A DNA stretch of 64,000 nucleotides. Source: Paguma larvata (Eukaryota; Chordata; Mammalia; Carnivora; Viverridae). Location of the stretch: positions 49,807,087-49,871,086 of the forward strand of contig CM057833.1 of assembly GCA_030068075.1 (NCBI GenBank), read 5' to 3'. This document shows, piece by piece, positions 30,311 through 41,539 of the stretch. How positions within the stretch are numbered: position 1 is the stretch's first letter; each line of letters starts with the position of its first letter. Made by a program: the position numbers and the translations under genes. The notes beneath the pieces were generated by a model, which was not told the origin of the DNA, ran no database searches, and saw only the letters and a list, made by a program, of their open reading frames with translations.

Positions 30311-32295
30311 CAATACATATGTATTAGGGGAGAGATGTAGGTTCTCTTTCCTAAGCACCCAGAGATGCAAGGAGGCACGTGGCAGAGTTGCTGCCAGGAA
30401 TGAAATGCCACTGCGGCCTCACCCAAAATAGAGTCATTTGCTTAAAGAGCAAAAGTCATGAAAGCTGGAGAGACAGGGGAGAAGGGACGAAGCAGCTTAA
30501 AACGAATTTTTTCTTGAGTTTTGGCTACTTTCTTGCTTTTCTTCCCCATATTTATCAGTCTTGCCCTGGGGCAAGCGCCCACCCTCACCCCCAGTGTGTA
30601 AGGAACCCCATTCTACATGGGCCAGATCCTTATCAATGTATATTTAGGAAATATTTTCTCTAACAGTCTCACTTGGGAGTGTTTCAATGGTCCAGGCACT
30701 TGGGGAGTGATACGTGTTTCCTGACGGCTGCAGGCATTTTCTTCTTTAACTTTATTTCCAGCCTGCTCCCTTGCAGATGAATCTAGGGAACATATTCAGG
30801 CTCACACAGAGGAGGTAGCTTTCTGAGGAAGGGGAGGCAGCCTGCAAACTCCAGCTGGCGAACTGTTTGCGGTAACTCTATTTTTAATATACATTGCTGA
30901 CCCTAATGATGGTCTATTGAGATGAGGGCAAGAAATGTCTGATCAAGTGGAGATTAATTTTTGACTGTGTCGCCCAGAATGCATGAAAATGCACTCCTTT
31001 TTCTATTTAGACTCCCAGGATGCTTTGATTGATTGACTAGTTTACAAATGAAGGTGATAAAATTAGGTTGAAGACCACATACATTTCTTAAAATGAGGCT
31101 GGCTGGTCGTGGAGACAATGAGGTTTGGACAGATTGTATTGCTGGTTTAGGCAATCTTCTGAGCATGTCAAGATTTATAGACCTGTACTGTAATGTTACA
31201 ATTGCAGCTCACTGATATAGGTTTCTTTTCAAATTCTTTCCCATTTTATTTGAAAAAGGCCATTAGAGAGTTATAGACTATTGAAAAAGCTTTTTCTTTG
31301 CTAACCCTTAATAAACTCTTCCAAACAAGGACTACTGCATTTTTATATTAAATTTAGACCAAAATCTATAAAACATGCTATCCCAGGTTGGATAATTTGA
31401 TTATTATTATCTAAATGGAGTTATGGTTCATATTGGTTTGCAGTAATGTACATAGTAAATAAAATGTAAGTTGAGATTTGTATAAGATCACAGGACACTG
31501 GGTTTTCTTTCTGTCGTCTTTTTTCCTTTTTTTTTTTTTCCTGTGAGCCCTTCTTTGAGAAATCTCAGCCAATTTTCCCTGAGATGAGAAATTAAAAAGA
31601 AAAAGAAAAAAGAGGGCCCGGTGGTGAAATTAATGCTGCGTTGTACTAAAAACAAATTGCTATTAATATTTACTTGTTCTCATCATAATAGAGGCAAGCT
31701 ACAAATGTCTTAGGAGTTACCCAACTAATAAGATTTACCAAGGGAACCAAAAAGCATGAGAAAATACTCAGCAGAATTAGAAACAATTATTCCATTGTAA
31801 GTTATGATGTGAGAAATAATAGATGAGATTCTGAAGTTATTTATGAATTAGTCAATTCTGTTTCATACATTTTTGCCATCAAAATAACTTATGAAATCAT
31901 TTTCCAGGCCCATAGCATTTTATGAGAGCTCTGTACTCGGTTAAAGATTTTCTTCTAGGGCTTTCTGCAGCTACTCTGAATTCTTTGGTGATGGCCCAGA
32001 TTTTGACCTAAGTTTTCCACTCTGAGGTCAACCTACTGGCCGTGTCAGAAACTTCCCTGCGGTCTCCAGCTGAGGTTGCACAGCATATGGATTCTACGGA
32101 TCCTTTCAGGATAGCAGGAGGGACTCCGAGACATTGGAGAGTGTCACGTAAGGTGATATGGCTGAGGGGCTCAGCCTGTGACCTGGCACTCAGCAAGTGC
32201 TCCGAGACCATGACGGTTATTATTATTGCTAATATTACTTTTGCTATGCTTCTTGTTTCAAGGGGACAGGAAGGCACAATGCAAGTCCAAAAATC
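30311..32295. other. about 2 kb of unassigned, SINE-free sequence
   Basis: AT-rich, with no recognised transposable element apart from a possible MIR terminus near 32,180-32,230 ('ctggcactcagcaagtgctc'). A T13 run sits at about 31,529. No coding signal seen. Confidence 0.5.
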
Positions 32296-32299
32296 TAGT

Positions 32300-32480
32300 T
32301 TAGATTGTTGTTAACATGCTATGTGACCTTGAGCAAATCTCTTAGAATCTCTGTTCCTCTGTCCTCAAGATGCCAGCTACGTCTAGGCCGTTTCCCCCAG
32401 GGTAACATGAAGGAACAGACACAAAAGCTCTTTGAGAAGTACAGGGTGATGTAGGAACATCAGTAATTATTTTTAATCAT
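32300..32480 (+). repeat. MIR SINE
   Basis: Forward MIR: 'gctatgtgaccttgagcaaa', 'tctcttagaatctctgttcc' and a diverged 3' half. Confidence 0.65.
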
Positions 32481-33124
32481 TACCAGGTGCTTGCTCTCCG
32501 GCCTTTTTAAAAGTGGAAAGTGGACCACTATGAACAGTCAGTAAGTGTGGGGGAACTTCTCTAACTACGGAGGGCAGTTTACAAGGGGGTTGCCAGTGTG
32601 AGTGAAAGGATTTAAGGGGGCTTGGGGTCAAGTGGTTTGAAGAACCCGGCAAAGCACCAGACTGCTGCCACTGATTTAGTTTAGAAGTGGATGAACTTTG
32701 AAATGCAGAACATCATTTCTGTAGAAGGTCGTCATATTTCTTGATGATTTACACGGAGAAGTCTGAGACTGTGCTGGGTTCATTTTAGATCCTCTAGTGC
32801 CAAGAGAAAATATGCTGAGGGAAGGAATAGTGCCTGGGTGGTTGGTAAAGACTCCGAGTGCCAGGAGAGATGGCAGAAATGGACCGAGTCAGTTCCAGCA
32901 ACGATGTTGATGGAATCCGCAGGCCTTCTTCATCCCTTTCTGGGCATCTGTGCAGTTTGGAATTTTATATACCAGATTGCCTCAACTGACTTCTATCTTC
33001 ATGCAGCCAAGCACCTCTCAGTACTGATTGTTCAGGCTGCAGCTGGGATATGGGACAGAACTTCCCCTTAGGAAGAAGTCCTGTATATCGTCTGTCACCC
33101 TGGAGGCCCCCCCTGAGGACCACC

Positions 33125-33161
33125 TGGTAATCTTTCTAAATGTTTGCCAGAAAGATAAGAA
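33125..33161. repeat. 37-bp direct repeat, copy 1
   Basis: Starts 'tggtaatctttctaaatgtt'. It contains the inverted repeat ATCTTTCT-11 nt-AGAAAGAT and is identical to 33,794-33,830. The flanks of the two copies do not match. Confidence 0.95.
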
Positions 33162-33793
33162 GTGGTCTGCAGTCTAATTTCAGGGCAAAAAAATTGTTTA
33201 AATCTGACTCTAGGTTGCTACTTCTCAAATATACTCACATATTAATATTTTAAGTGTTCGAAAGCAGTGCCAATTTTCTCAAGGAATTCTGTCATTTAAT
33301 TAAATAGGTCATCCATGTGTAAGAATATACATTTTTTTTTTCTTTTTAACTCATGGATCTTAATGAAGCTACTTTCATATTGAGTGAAAAAAAAAAAGAA
33401 AGATGTAGGCTGTATGCATTTTAATTTTTCATGGACTGACTCTTACGGACAAAAAACTGCCCATCACTGCAGTGTGCACAAAGTAGAATCTCAGCCCGTA
33501 GAGAACATCATACTGAATGGGAGGGGACTAGCTTCAGGCACCCAGTGGCAGCAAGCCTGACAGACTGAAGACGCTGAGGATGTGGGCGGGAATAGAGGCA
33601 GGGGCTCATCTGCACCAAAGGGGGCCTCCTAGCATCCCGTGAGGCACGTTCAATGAGGTGGCTGCCATGTTCCTCATGACGGAGGAAAGTATGCGTTTCC
33701 TGCCTTCCAATGCCCTGCAACATACACGGTGACATCAGTTGCAGTGACAAGAGACACAGTCCATTCGACTCTGGCATGATGTCATTAGCCTAT

Positions 33794-33830
33794 TGGTAAT
33801 CTTTCTAAATGTTTGCCAGAAAGATAAGAA
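33794..33830. repeat. 37-bp direct repeat, copy 2
   Basis: Identical to 33,125-33,161 over 37 bp, with an offset of 669 bp. No poly-A precedes it, so it does not look like an ordinary target-site duplication of a retroelement. Confidence 0.95.
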
Positions 33831-34969
33831 ATCTTAGCAACAGAGGTATTTAAAGGTTTGGATAAGTTTGAAACACAGCGATTTTTCAATCTTGTAAACC
33901 AACCAATCCAGGGGCCTGTTAGTCTACAAGTGTCTGCCATCTTTCTCATGGTGTCAGAGAAAATCGAGTGACGGATCACTTTTTGGTGTCACTGCTCGAG
34001 ACCGGTGACAATCAGTGAAATGATTGTGTCTGCCTCTACACATATCTGTAATTGATTGCCTAAACCCTACGACTCTCTTTCCCAGTTGATATGATGGAAC
34101 ATTGGAGTGAAATCACTCTGGATGAGGAGGAGCCAGGTCCATTTGTTATTTACTTTCCTGCCTGCTTCTTTCTCCCCATCCAGTGCCAATTGTCCCACAA
34201 GAGCACATTATGGTAATCAGCCAGAATGTATGTATAGGAATCAATCAAGGTGAGAGCCGTCGCAAGAGTTATGACATTACAAAGTCTGTTTGTAACTTTT
34301 GATTTATGGAAGATTTTCCATTTTATAAATTGGGAGTGAGGCATGTTGGGATGGCTTAACCCTTGAATTCCCCTTCAAAGGAAATCCAGTAGGCATTTAA
34401 CCTAATAGACAATAAGGCATTTTAATTATCTAGTGCCCGGACCCGATCAGAGCTGTTGCACGTTTGGTTTGCGACTTAGGATACATCGCCCCGCTCTCTG
34501 AACACATTCCTTATTCTTCTTACAAAATAAAACTGGCTTAGTTTCTGGAGAGTAAAGACATATGATACATTTCCATTAAGAACTGACACCGACACAACGA
34601 TTTCCTCCACCATGAGCCTGGGAAGCAACCACGCCATAGTAGCAATATTGGGGATCCTCCCTGTTCTGATCGTCATTCACAGAGGGGGGGCTCAGGGAAA
34701 GGGCTTCCTGGACACCAACTCTGAGGCCCACAGAATACATGACATCCTAGTCTCATCCCTTCCAATTCCTTACAGAATTGCTGAAGGCCAGAGCAAAGCC
34801 AGGTTCGAGCTATTTTCCCAAAATGGACAAAGCAATGTAGAGTGTTTTGTTATTAATAAACATGCTTGTTGAGGCTTGGCAGGTGCCCCAGTCACGGCTT
34901 TAAAGGAGGCAGGAAAAAAGCACTATTGCCAGCTGATCACATTAAAATTCAGACCTTGTGTTCATCTTG

Positions 34970-35115
34970 TACATCAGTCATTACAACCATCTCACAGAGC
35001 ATGCTGAGTTAGTATCAATAGTCCCATTTTTCAGATGTGGTAACAGAGCCAAAAATATGAAATACATTGTCTAAGAACATACCACTGGTTAGCAATAGCT
35101 CAGGAGGGAAGGCCA
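34970..35115 (-). repeat. MIR SINE, diverged
   Basis: 'catttttcagatgtggtaac', 'agagccaaaaatatgaaata' and 'ccactggttagcaatagctc' mark a reversed MIR core. Confidence 0.55.
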
Positions 35116-35119
35116 GACT

Positions 35120-36005
35120 TGGAGCAGTGCTTTTTCAACAAACTGAATTTAATTTGGGACTGCCCACCATGTGCAGAACACAGTGCCAGATGCACTTCCT
35201 TCTTGCCCCAATTTCTGGAGGCCAACCATCCCTCACCTCATCTAGGGCCACCCAGCTGTGCATTTTAGGTTTTGTCATCCTGATCCAGGAGCTCACTGCC
35301 CCCTTCACAGAACCAGTCTCCGCGTCACTGTGGCAACTGTGGTAAGTTTGCCTTGGCATGCTCATTACTGCCACGTAAGACATGGTTTCCTCTGGTGGAG
35401 AATGAGTTTAGGGAAGGAAAATATTTGTCCTGTTCCAAGGTCATAGGGAGACGCTTCCTTCAATCCACTTTCTGCTTGGCAATCTTACTACATTATTTTG
35501 TGTTCAACTAAAAAGTTCTGTTTCTTTTTTTATTAGCACGGTGGACCTATTCTGCTTAAGCTCCCTTTTCTTCTTAATGTGAATCTTAAAGCTAATAAGA
35601 ATGCAGATCCCAACAGACCCACTCTCTCTCTTATAATCCATTAGGAACGTGAGATCGCCGTCTCTGGAAAACTTAAAAAACCATTTAAAAACAAAAAGAT
35701 GAATAAATGAAAATGTTATGAACCTGGAAATGTTAATTAAGCCATTCTCAAGGAACAGGCTTTCCAGCCCAGATTAAAACGTCCCATCACTTTTAAATAG
35801 TTAACATCTTTCTCCTTGAAATAAGTCCAAATTAAGGACAAAATCATTATAAAAAGAAATAGTAAAGAGACCAGAAAATGGTGTTAAGAATTTGGCTATC
35901 AACTGACATACTTGAGTTAGAGGAAACCACGAAGGCCAAAGCTGTAAAGTGAAGTCTATTTCCACACGTACTGTAGTTATTGCCAAGCAATCGTCTGGGT
36001 ACCTT
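35120..36005. other. unassigned sequence
   Basis: No gene or repeat recognised. The overlapping ORFs at 35,067-35,446 are short and not coding-like. Confidence 0.45.
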
Positions 36006-36009
36006 GACG

Positions 36010-36190
36010 TAGATTCATAGAATGTAGGAGCTCACACATCATCTCATTGAATCTTTTCACTTTTTTCAGATTAGGGAACTAAGGCCCAGAGAGGGTAAGT
36101 CATTTTCTGGAAGTCATTTCACGGATTGGAGGCCAGAACCTAAAACAGACTCACAATCAAGTGCTCTTTCCATTGATTACACCACAGAGC
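36010..36190 (-). repeat. MIR-related repeat
   Basis: 'ttcatagaatgtaggagctc', 'acatcatctcattgaatctt', 'gggaactaaggcccagagag' and 'ctctttccattgattacacc' match a MIR-like family common in mammals. The subfamily is uncertain. Confidence 0.6.
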
Positions 36191-36759
36191 AAAATGACTT
36201 CAAGACAGTAATAATAATAGTAACAACAACGGTAACATTTTTAAAGGCCCTGGATCTGTGCCATGTCACCTGGAGATGTGTCTCTCAGACTGCTTTCTTT
36301 CCAGGAAAGAAATGGAGCAGACCCTTGTTGTCAGTATATTGTTCAGATAGCAATCTTAGCCCTCAGAAACACAGACACTAAGTGTAACACAGAGAAAAGA
36401 AGACTGAGTCCCCAAAGTAGATGTAACAAAGCTCATGCACTAAATGTCATTCACTCGGCCCCATGGAAGGCATCTTCAGTCTGCTCAGTATTATTTATTC
36501 CATTTGACATATAATTCCAAGCAGATTTGAGGCAGAAACTTAGTTGGTAGCAGCCTGACAGCAAGAAGAGGCAGCTGTCATTTCTTACTGATGGCCATGA
36601 GAATTGACAACTGGTAGCCTACCAGTGAGGGAGCAGATGGAAAAACTGTAAAGCCATAAGTAAGAACTAAAAGTATAGTAACATGAGGTCTTTATTTAGG
36701 GGAAAAAGATCTAAAAGAGTGTCACCACTGTCCTACATCAAAGCACAATAATAATGACT

Positions 36760-37010
36760 AACAATGGTAACTGTGTTTGGTTCAACACCCACTATGTGTG
36801 AAGGATGGTGCTGGGTATTTTCATAGATTATTTCTAAACTTTGCAACCCTGAAAGGGAAGTAATGTAATCCTCATTTTGCTGATAAAGAAACTGAACTTA
36901 AAAAAAAAAAGTCAAGAATCATGCCCAGGACCACAAGATGTATAAAAGGCAGAGTGAGGATCTGACCATGAGATATCAGATCCCAAAATCTGTACTCTTT
37001 CCCTTGTGTG
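36760..37010 (-). repeat. MIR SINE
   Basis: Reverse MIR: 'acacccactatgtgtgaagg', 'aatcctcattttgctgataa', 'agaaactgaacttaaaaaaa' (an A run replaces part of the core) and 'gcagagtgaggatctgacca'. Confidence 0.75.
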
Positions 37011-37319
37011 TTGAGACTCAAATCTATCCTCAAGACCTAGAGCAGGACAGAAAATGAAGCATCGTGTGTGATTTCTCTACAAAAGAGAATAAGGAATACA
37101 AAATACATTTTAGAATATCATAGTTATATATATGCTTCTTGCATAGAACATATAAATGGCATAGTAGTTTCTCAATTAATTGGCATCATTGATAAACAAG
37201 GCATTATTGAACATACACAACTTTTGTGGAAAATTTAAGCTTTCCTTTGAGTTCTAACACATAAAAAGATAATTATTTTGTTAAAGTCCTTCTAAAATGT
37301 ACTGTATACTTCCCTATTC

Positions 37320-37465
37320 TAGCATAGCTTGAAAACCTCCCACATGGGCCTGGGCCTCAAGAGCTCACAGACTGGTTTGGGATACAAACCTGTAAACAAT
37401 TCAGCTGAAGAGGGTGTATACTAAATCCTGAGGGATATGAGAGGAGGAATTAGCTTTGCCTGGAA
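37320..37465 (+). repeat. ancient mammal-wide repeat, family not named
   Basis: 'cctcaagagctcacagactg', 'caaacctgtaaacaattcag' and 'gagaggaggaattagctttg' follow the same order as the unnamed family at 18.24 kb. Neighbouring 37,011-37,319 and 37,546-37,800 are unassigned. Confidence 0.45.
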
Positions 37466-37468
37466 GAT

Positions 37469-37545
37469 ACAATAAGTAAAAATATATCTCTTTTTACAAT
37501 GAGTAAAAAAAATAAATCTCATTTTACAATAAGTAAAAATAAAAT
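37469..37545. repeat. AT-rich tandem repeat, three copies
   Basis: ACAATRAGTAAAAA occurs three times with intervening TCTCWTTTT segments. Period is about 28-30 bp. It is low complexity and imperfect. Confidence 0.8.
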
Positions 37546-37809
37546 AACTTTAACATAGTCCCTGGCAATAAAACATTTAAAATATTCAGCATCTATCAAA
37601 AGTCACTGCCAAACAGTAATCACTTTAAGCGAGCAACTCCTACAGTGGTTCAATGTGAGCTTATGTGGTCATTTAATGATCCATCATTTGGCTTCCTGGA
37701 GGTGTATGCAATGAGAGCTGCCTTCCCGTAAAAAAGATAGCAAGCTGATTTACTAGGCTTAATATAGACTTAAGTGGGGCTTGATATTTTTCTGTCATGT
37801 ATATACATC

Positions 37810-37985
37810 TTTCTGGATCTTTATAACATTGTTGTAAGTAAAATTACCATTCATTTTCCTTTGAGGTGGAAAAACGAAGCCCAGAGAGGTTAAATTGCTT
37901 CCCAAGGTAACATAGCTGGCTTGTATCTAAATCAGAACCTGAATTCAGGTCTCTTGACTGCTGGCACAGTCTCTTTCTAGGATAA
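37810..37985 (-). repeat. MIR SINE
   Basis: Reverse MIR: 'gtggaaaaacgaagcccaga', 'gaggttaaattgcttcccaa', 'ggtaacatagctggcttgta' and 'cctgaattcaggtctcttga'. Confidence 0.8.
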
Positions 37986-38159
37986 GGTGCTTCTCCTATA
38001 TAACTTGCCCTGGTTAAAATGTCTGCTTATTCTTCCCTGTATCTACTAAAAGTAGGAAGCACTTTTTGTGCTTGCATTTTATATACCATATTGCATCTCA
38101 AGGAGTAGGGTGGCATGCCATTGTTCAGTTCCATTCCACCAGCTCACCTAATTAGAAGA

Positions 38160-38480
38160 CCTCCTAATTCATTCATTCAACTAAATATATTTGAGTATCT
38201 ACTACATGCTGAGCACTAGATAATCTAGAGACACTGTGAAGAGTACCCTCCCCTCAAAAAACAAACAAAACAACAAATACCTTATATTCCAGGAGGAATT
38301 CCAGACACATATACAACCATATGTGTACATAGGCAGGCTGTGGCAAACAGAGGCACACAAAAATACTAAGGAAGCACAAAGGGAGATCGATTCTAACTGG
38401 TGAGGCAAAAAGATGATGAGAGAGTACCTTGGAACACTTCGTGGAGGCCATGACATTTCAGTTAGACTTTCACAACTGAG
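38160..38480. repeat. ancient mammal-wide repeat, family not named
   Basis: 'ttcattcattcaactaaata' and 'gagtatctactacatgctga' start the familiar repeat. Later text such as 'gtaccttggaacacttcgtg' is diverged. The reverse ORFs across it are not coding. Confidence 0.4.
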
Positions 38481-38494
38481 TATTTTGTGTAGTT

Positions 38495-39150
38495 CTGGAT
38501 TAGTCTGCTATTGCTGCAATGATGTGGTATAACAAAAAAAATCCCAAAATATCAGTGGCTTATTATAGAAAACTATAATAACTGTTTCTTGCCTATAAGT
38601 CTGTGGGTCTCTGGGGAAGCTCTGCCTTAAGCTACAGGTTAGGTTCAGGTAGCTCCATGTCTCTCTCATTTTGGGACCCAGACAGACTGAAGGAGCAAGA
38701 GCTATTTGTTGAAAACATGATCTTCTAATGGTGTAGGGCAAAGGCATCAGAGAGGATACCCATTTCTTTCTTTTTTTTTTTATGTTTATTTTTGAGAGAG
38801 TTCAAGCAGGGGAGGGGCAGAGAGAGGGGGAAAGAGGATCTGAAGCAAGCTCTGTGCTAACAGCAGCAAGTCCGACATGGGGCTCGAACTCACAAACTGG
38901 GAGATCATGACCTGAGCTGAAGTCGGATCCTCAAACGACTGAGCCACCCAGGTGCCCCGAGGATACACATCTCTTCATGGGAGAAACATGAAATTCTCTC
39001 TAGCCTCTACTCGGAACTGGAACACTATCACTTTACCCATATTCCACTGTTCACAGTAAGTCACATGGCCAAAGTCAAAGTCAATGGATGGAGTAGGGAG
39101 TATACCTTGGCCACAGGGAAGCTGAGGAAAGGGCAGTGAGTGAAGGAAAA
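38495..39150 (-). repeat. old LTR/MaLR-like or related repeat, split by a SINE
   Basis: 'gattagtctgctattgctgc', 'cagtggcttattatagaaaa' and, beyond the SINE, 'agtaagtcacatggccaaag' resemble a reversed MaLR-like end plus adjoining old repeat. Diverged, and the family is uncertain. Confidence 0.4.
38768..38958 (-). mobile_element. CAN SINE
   Basis: Reverse SINE from a T11 tail to 'gagccacccaggtgcccc'. The target-site duplication is gaggatacccatttctt (38752-38768) and gaggatacacatctctt (38959-38975). Confidence 0.95.
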
Positions 39151-39419
39151 ATTGTTAACAAATAATGCAACCTACCACATGTTCATACCATTTCTTGGGC
39201 TTTATCTACCTAATATAAATAAAGGCAAGAAACAACAAAACAAGCAAATAAAAATGCCCTTCTTTCTCTTGACCTCCTGTCCATTCCCAGTGGAATAGTG
39301 GCCATGTTGGAAGAGGGATGAGGGAGGTATTGTACGGCAGCAGCATTTTGTTACACTGTGGTGACTTTCACCTGCACAACAGCTACCCTAACAAGGAGAA
39401 ACCCTGTCCATCTCTCACT

Positions 39420-39495
39420 TTTGGGCTCTCTAGCACCTGGCACGATGCTGGCACACAGAGAGTACCCACAATGTATTTGTCAAATGAATGGATCA
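39420..39495 (+). repeat. LINE-2 3' terminal fragment
   Basis: 'ctctctagcacctggcacga' followed by 'tgctggcacacagagagtac' and 'tgtatttgtcaaatgaatgg' marks the L2 end. The rest of 39,151-39,590 is unassigned. Confidence 0.6.
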
Positions 39496-39589
39496 GCAAA
39501 AGAACAAAACTGTCATGTTTACTGTTTTGATCACCCTGACCCTAGACTGTGGTTCTGTTTTATTGACAGCTGATACATGTAAAACCTCA

Positions 39590-39790
39590 GTCAATAAATA
39601 CTAATATATTCATATATTATATGTATTCATATATATTCATTATATTAATACTATGTAGTCATTAAAAGTGATGTTGTAGAAGAATATGTAATGACTCTAT
39701 GTTTTGGTAAAATAGATCACATCTATATTTAAGTGGCTCTCATTTTCTTTTTTTTGCTCGTTTTCATTTTCTAAAGTTTCTACAATAAGC
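39590..39790 (+). repeat. old L1M 3' UTR fragment
   Basis: 'actatgtagtcattaaaagt' followed by 'gatgttgtagaagaatatgt' and 'aatgactctatgttttggta' matches an old L1M 3' region. Preceded by an AT-rich tract. Confidence 0.6.
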
Positions 39791-40090
39791 ACACATTTAT
39801 TTTGTATAAACTTATTTCTAAAATAAAAATTAATGTCCTGAATCTCATATGAACAACATACTCTAATTTTTGATTATTTAGTCTGAAAAAGCACCACTGT
39901 TTGTCATGTAACATCTGTACTTTTGCCCTTATGCTAAGATGTTCTAAGAAGGGAATCCAAGGATGGTAGTCAGTCAATTGAGCTTTGAGTTGAGTCTCTG
40001 TTTACATAAGAGAAATTTAAAAATTAGCCCAAAGTTAGTTACTTTTAGGCTTTTTGAAAAACAGTTAATAGTTGTTTGCTATCTTAGTGA
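39791..40090. other. unassigned AT-rich sequence
   Basis: No gene or repeat recognised in about 300 bp. Confidence 0.5.
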
Positions 40091-40094
40091 TATG

Positions 40095-40265
40095 ACTGGG
40101 GACTGAGGAGGCCTGGGCCAGGCTCTGCAACCAGTCAATCATAGTAATATTGGACAAATCACCCAACTGTTTGAAACTAAGTTTTCTCCAAGGGAAAGTG
40201 AAGTTGATTCCTGCAGTGCATTAGGTTAGGTGGGTACAAATAGACCCTTGTTTAATGATAATGTT
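40095..40265 (+). repeat. MIR SINE, diverged
   Basis: Forward MIR: 'ctgcaaccagtcaatcatag', 'ggacaaatcacccaactgtt' and 'tgaaactaagttttctccaa'. Confidence 0.5.
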
Positions 40266-40349
40266 GTTCTCATGAAGTAACAGAGTGGAAAAAGCTATTG
40301 ATTTTACTCTTATACAGAGAGGACTGCATTCTATTCCAACTAAAAACAG

Positions 40350-40446
40350 CATGCTATGCAATTCTTGATCTCAAGGTTGTAAGTTCAAGCCCTGTGTTGA
40401 GTGTAGAGATTACTTAAAAATCAAATCTCTGAAAAATAATAAGAAA
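40350..40446 (+). mobile_element. 5'-truncated older CAN SINE
   Basis: 'attcttgatctcaaggttgt', 'aagttcaagccctgtgttga' and 'gtgtagagattacttaaaaa' match the 3' part of a short-form carnivoran SINE without the felid-type body. The A-box half is missing. Confidence 0.8.
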
Positions 40447-40499
40447 ATAAACTGTGTGCTAATACTGAGGATTAGTATTACTCATTCATCACTGATTAA

Positions 40500-40880
40500 A
40501 TTCTGTATTACTTGGGATAATGCTAGCTACTCTAACAAATAGACCAAAAATATATGACCCAAAGAGAATATAAATTTACTTTTCATTCATGTGTATAATT
40601 AATAGTCTATAGTATTTCTGGCCAGCAGGCAACTCTCTTCCATGTAGTAATTCAGGGATCCAATTCCTTCCATTTTGTAGTCTTGCTCTCCTCTAGAGCA
40701 CTGTTGTTATCTGCACTGATCGTAGAAGGGAAAAGAGAGTAAGGAGGAGGATATAACCCATTTCTTAAAAACCTTGGTCCAGAAATAGCACGTGTCACTT
40801 CTGCTTGCATCCCACCAGCTACAAGTCAGTCAGATGGCTGTACCTGGTTGCAAGTGAGGTGGGAAATGCCGAGGAGTTTC
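40500..40880 (-). repeat. ancient interspersed repeat, family not named
   Basis: 'ctagctactctaacaaatag', 'attcagggatccaattcctt' and 'cacgtgtcacttctgcttgc' follow the order of a common mammalian repeat of the same type as 8.15-9.13 kb. Confidence 0.4.
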
Positions 40881-40929
40881 GTGTCCAAGGAGAAGAGGAA
40901 GGAGATCGGGGTAAATAACTTGCAGTCTC

Positions 40930-41380
40930 TCCCACACATGCCTATTATATACCAGGCCCAGCACAACTCAATGAGGACACTTAGATAAATAAGATACTTC
41001 TCCTGCCCTAGAGGAACTCCCCATCTAGTGGGTGAGACTACACTACAGGTACAGATAATTATGGTGTAGTGTAGAATGTACTATCTACACTACACTGAAT
41101 GAGAGCAAAGCAATGAAGGCAAGCCAGTGAGAACGTTGTACACATGTAAGGGGAGCAAGTAACTCTGCCTGTAATGAAAGGGGATCATGATAGATCTCAA
41201 TAATGCTAGTTCCATGAATGTTTCCTGAGCAACTATGAAGAGCCAGACACCTATTCAGTGCAGGTTGCTGTAGATACAGATACACTCCCAGCCCTCAGGG
41301 GAGATGGATATACAAGCAAATAAGTTCAAATAAATAATTATGCACATAAAGGAAATGGGAGAAGTATAGTCTGCATGCGT
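40930..41380 (+). repeat. ancient mammal-wide repeat, family not named
   Basis: Two successive passages fit the family of 18.24 kb: 'ctattatataccaggcccag' with 'ctagaggaactccccatcta', then 'gagcaactatgaagagccag' with 'cccagccctcaggggagatg'. Probably two copies. Confidence 0.5.
41064..41095. other. perfect 12-bp inverted repeat
   Basis: GTGTAGTGTAGA (41064-41075), an 8-nt loop, then TCTACACTACAC (41084-41095). A related 'actacactac' lies 30 bp upstream (41,035), so alternative pairings exist. Confidence 0.9.
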
Positions 41381-41389
41381 GGTGGGTCA

Positions 41390-41530
41390 AATGCTCTGGA
41401 TTTGGAGTCAGGCATAGTCGGGCTTAAACTCTAGCTTTAATGCTGTCAGAGTCACTGTGTAATTCTGGGTGAGTTTTCCAACCTCTCTGAGCCTTTGTTC
41501 CTCATTTTAAAACAAAAATAACAACTCCAG
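41390..41530 (+). repeat. MIR SINE
   Basis: Forward MIR: 'tggatttggagtcaggcata', 'tgtgtaattctgggtgagtt' and 'ccaacctctctgagcctttg' followed by a 'ttcctcattttaaaa' core. Confidence 0.8.
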
Positions 41531-41539
41531 GTACAGGAG

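Larger units (their letters stand above)
32490..34960. other. unassigned sequence with an internal 37-bp duplication
   Basis: About 2.5 kb without a recognised repeat family or gene. It contains two identical 37-bp segments (listed separately), a T10 run near 33,331 and an A11 run near 33,389. ORFs such as 33,508-33,777 (-) do not resemble known proteins. Confidence 0.5.
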
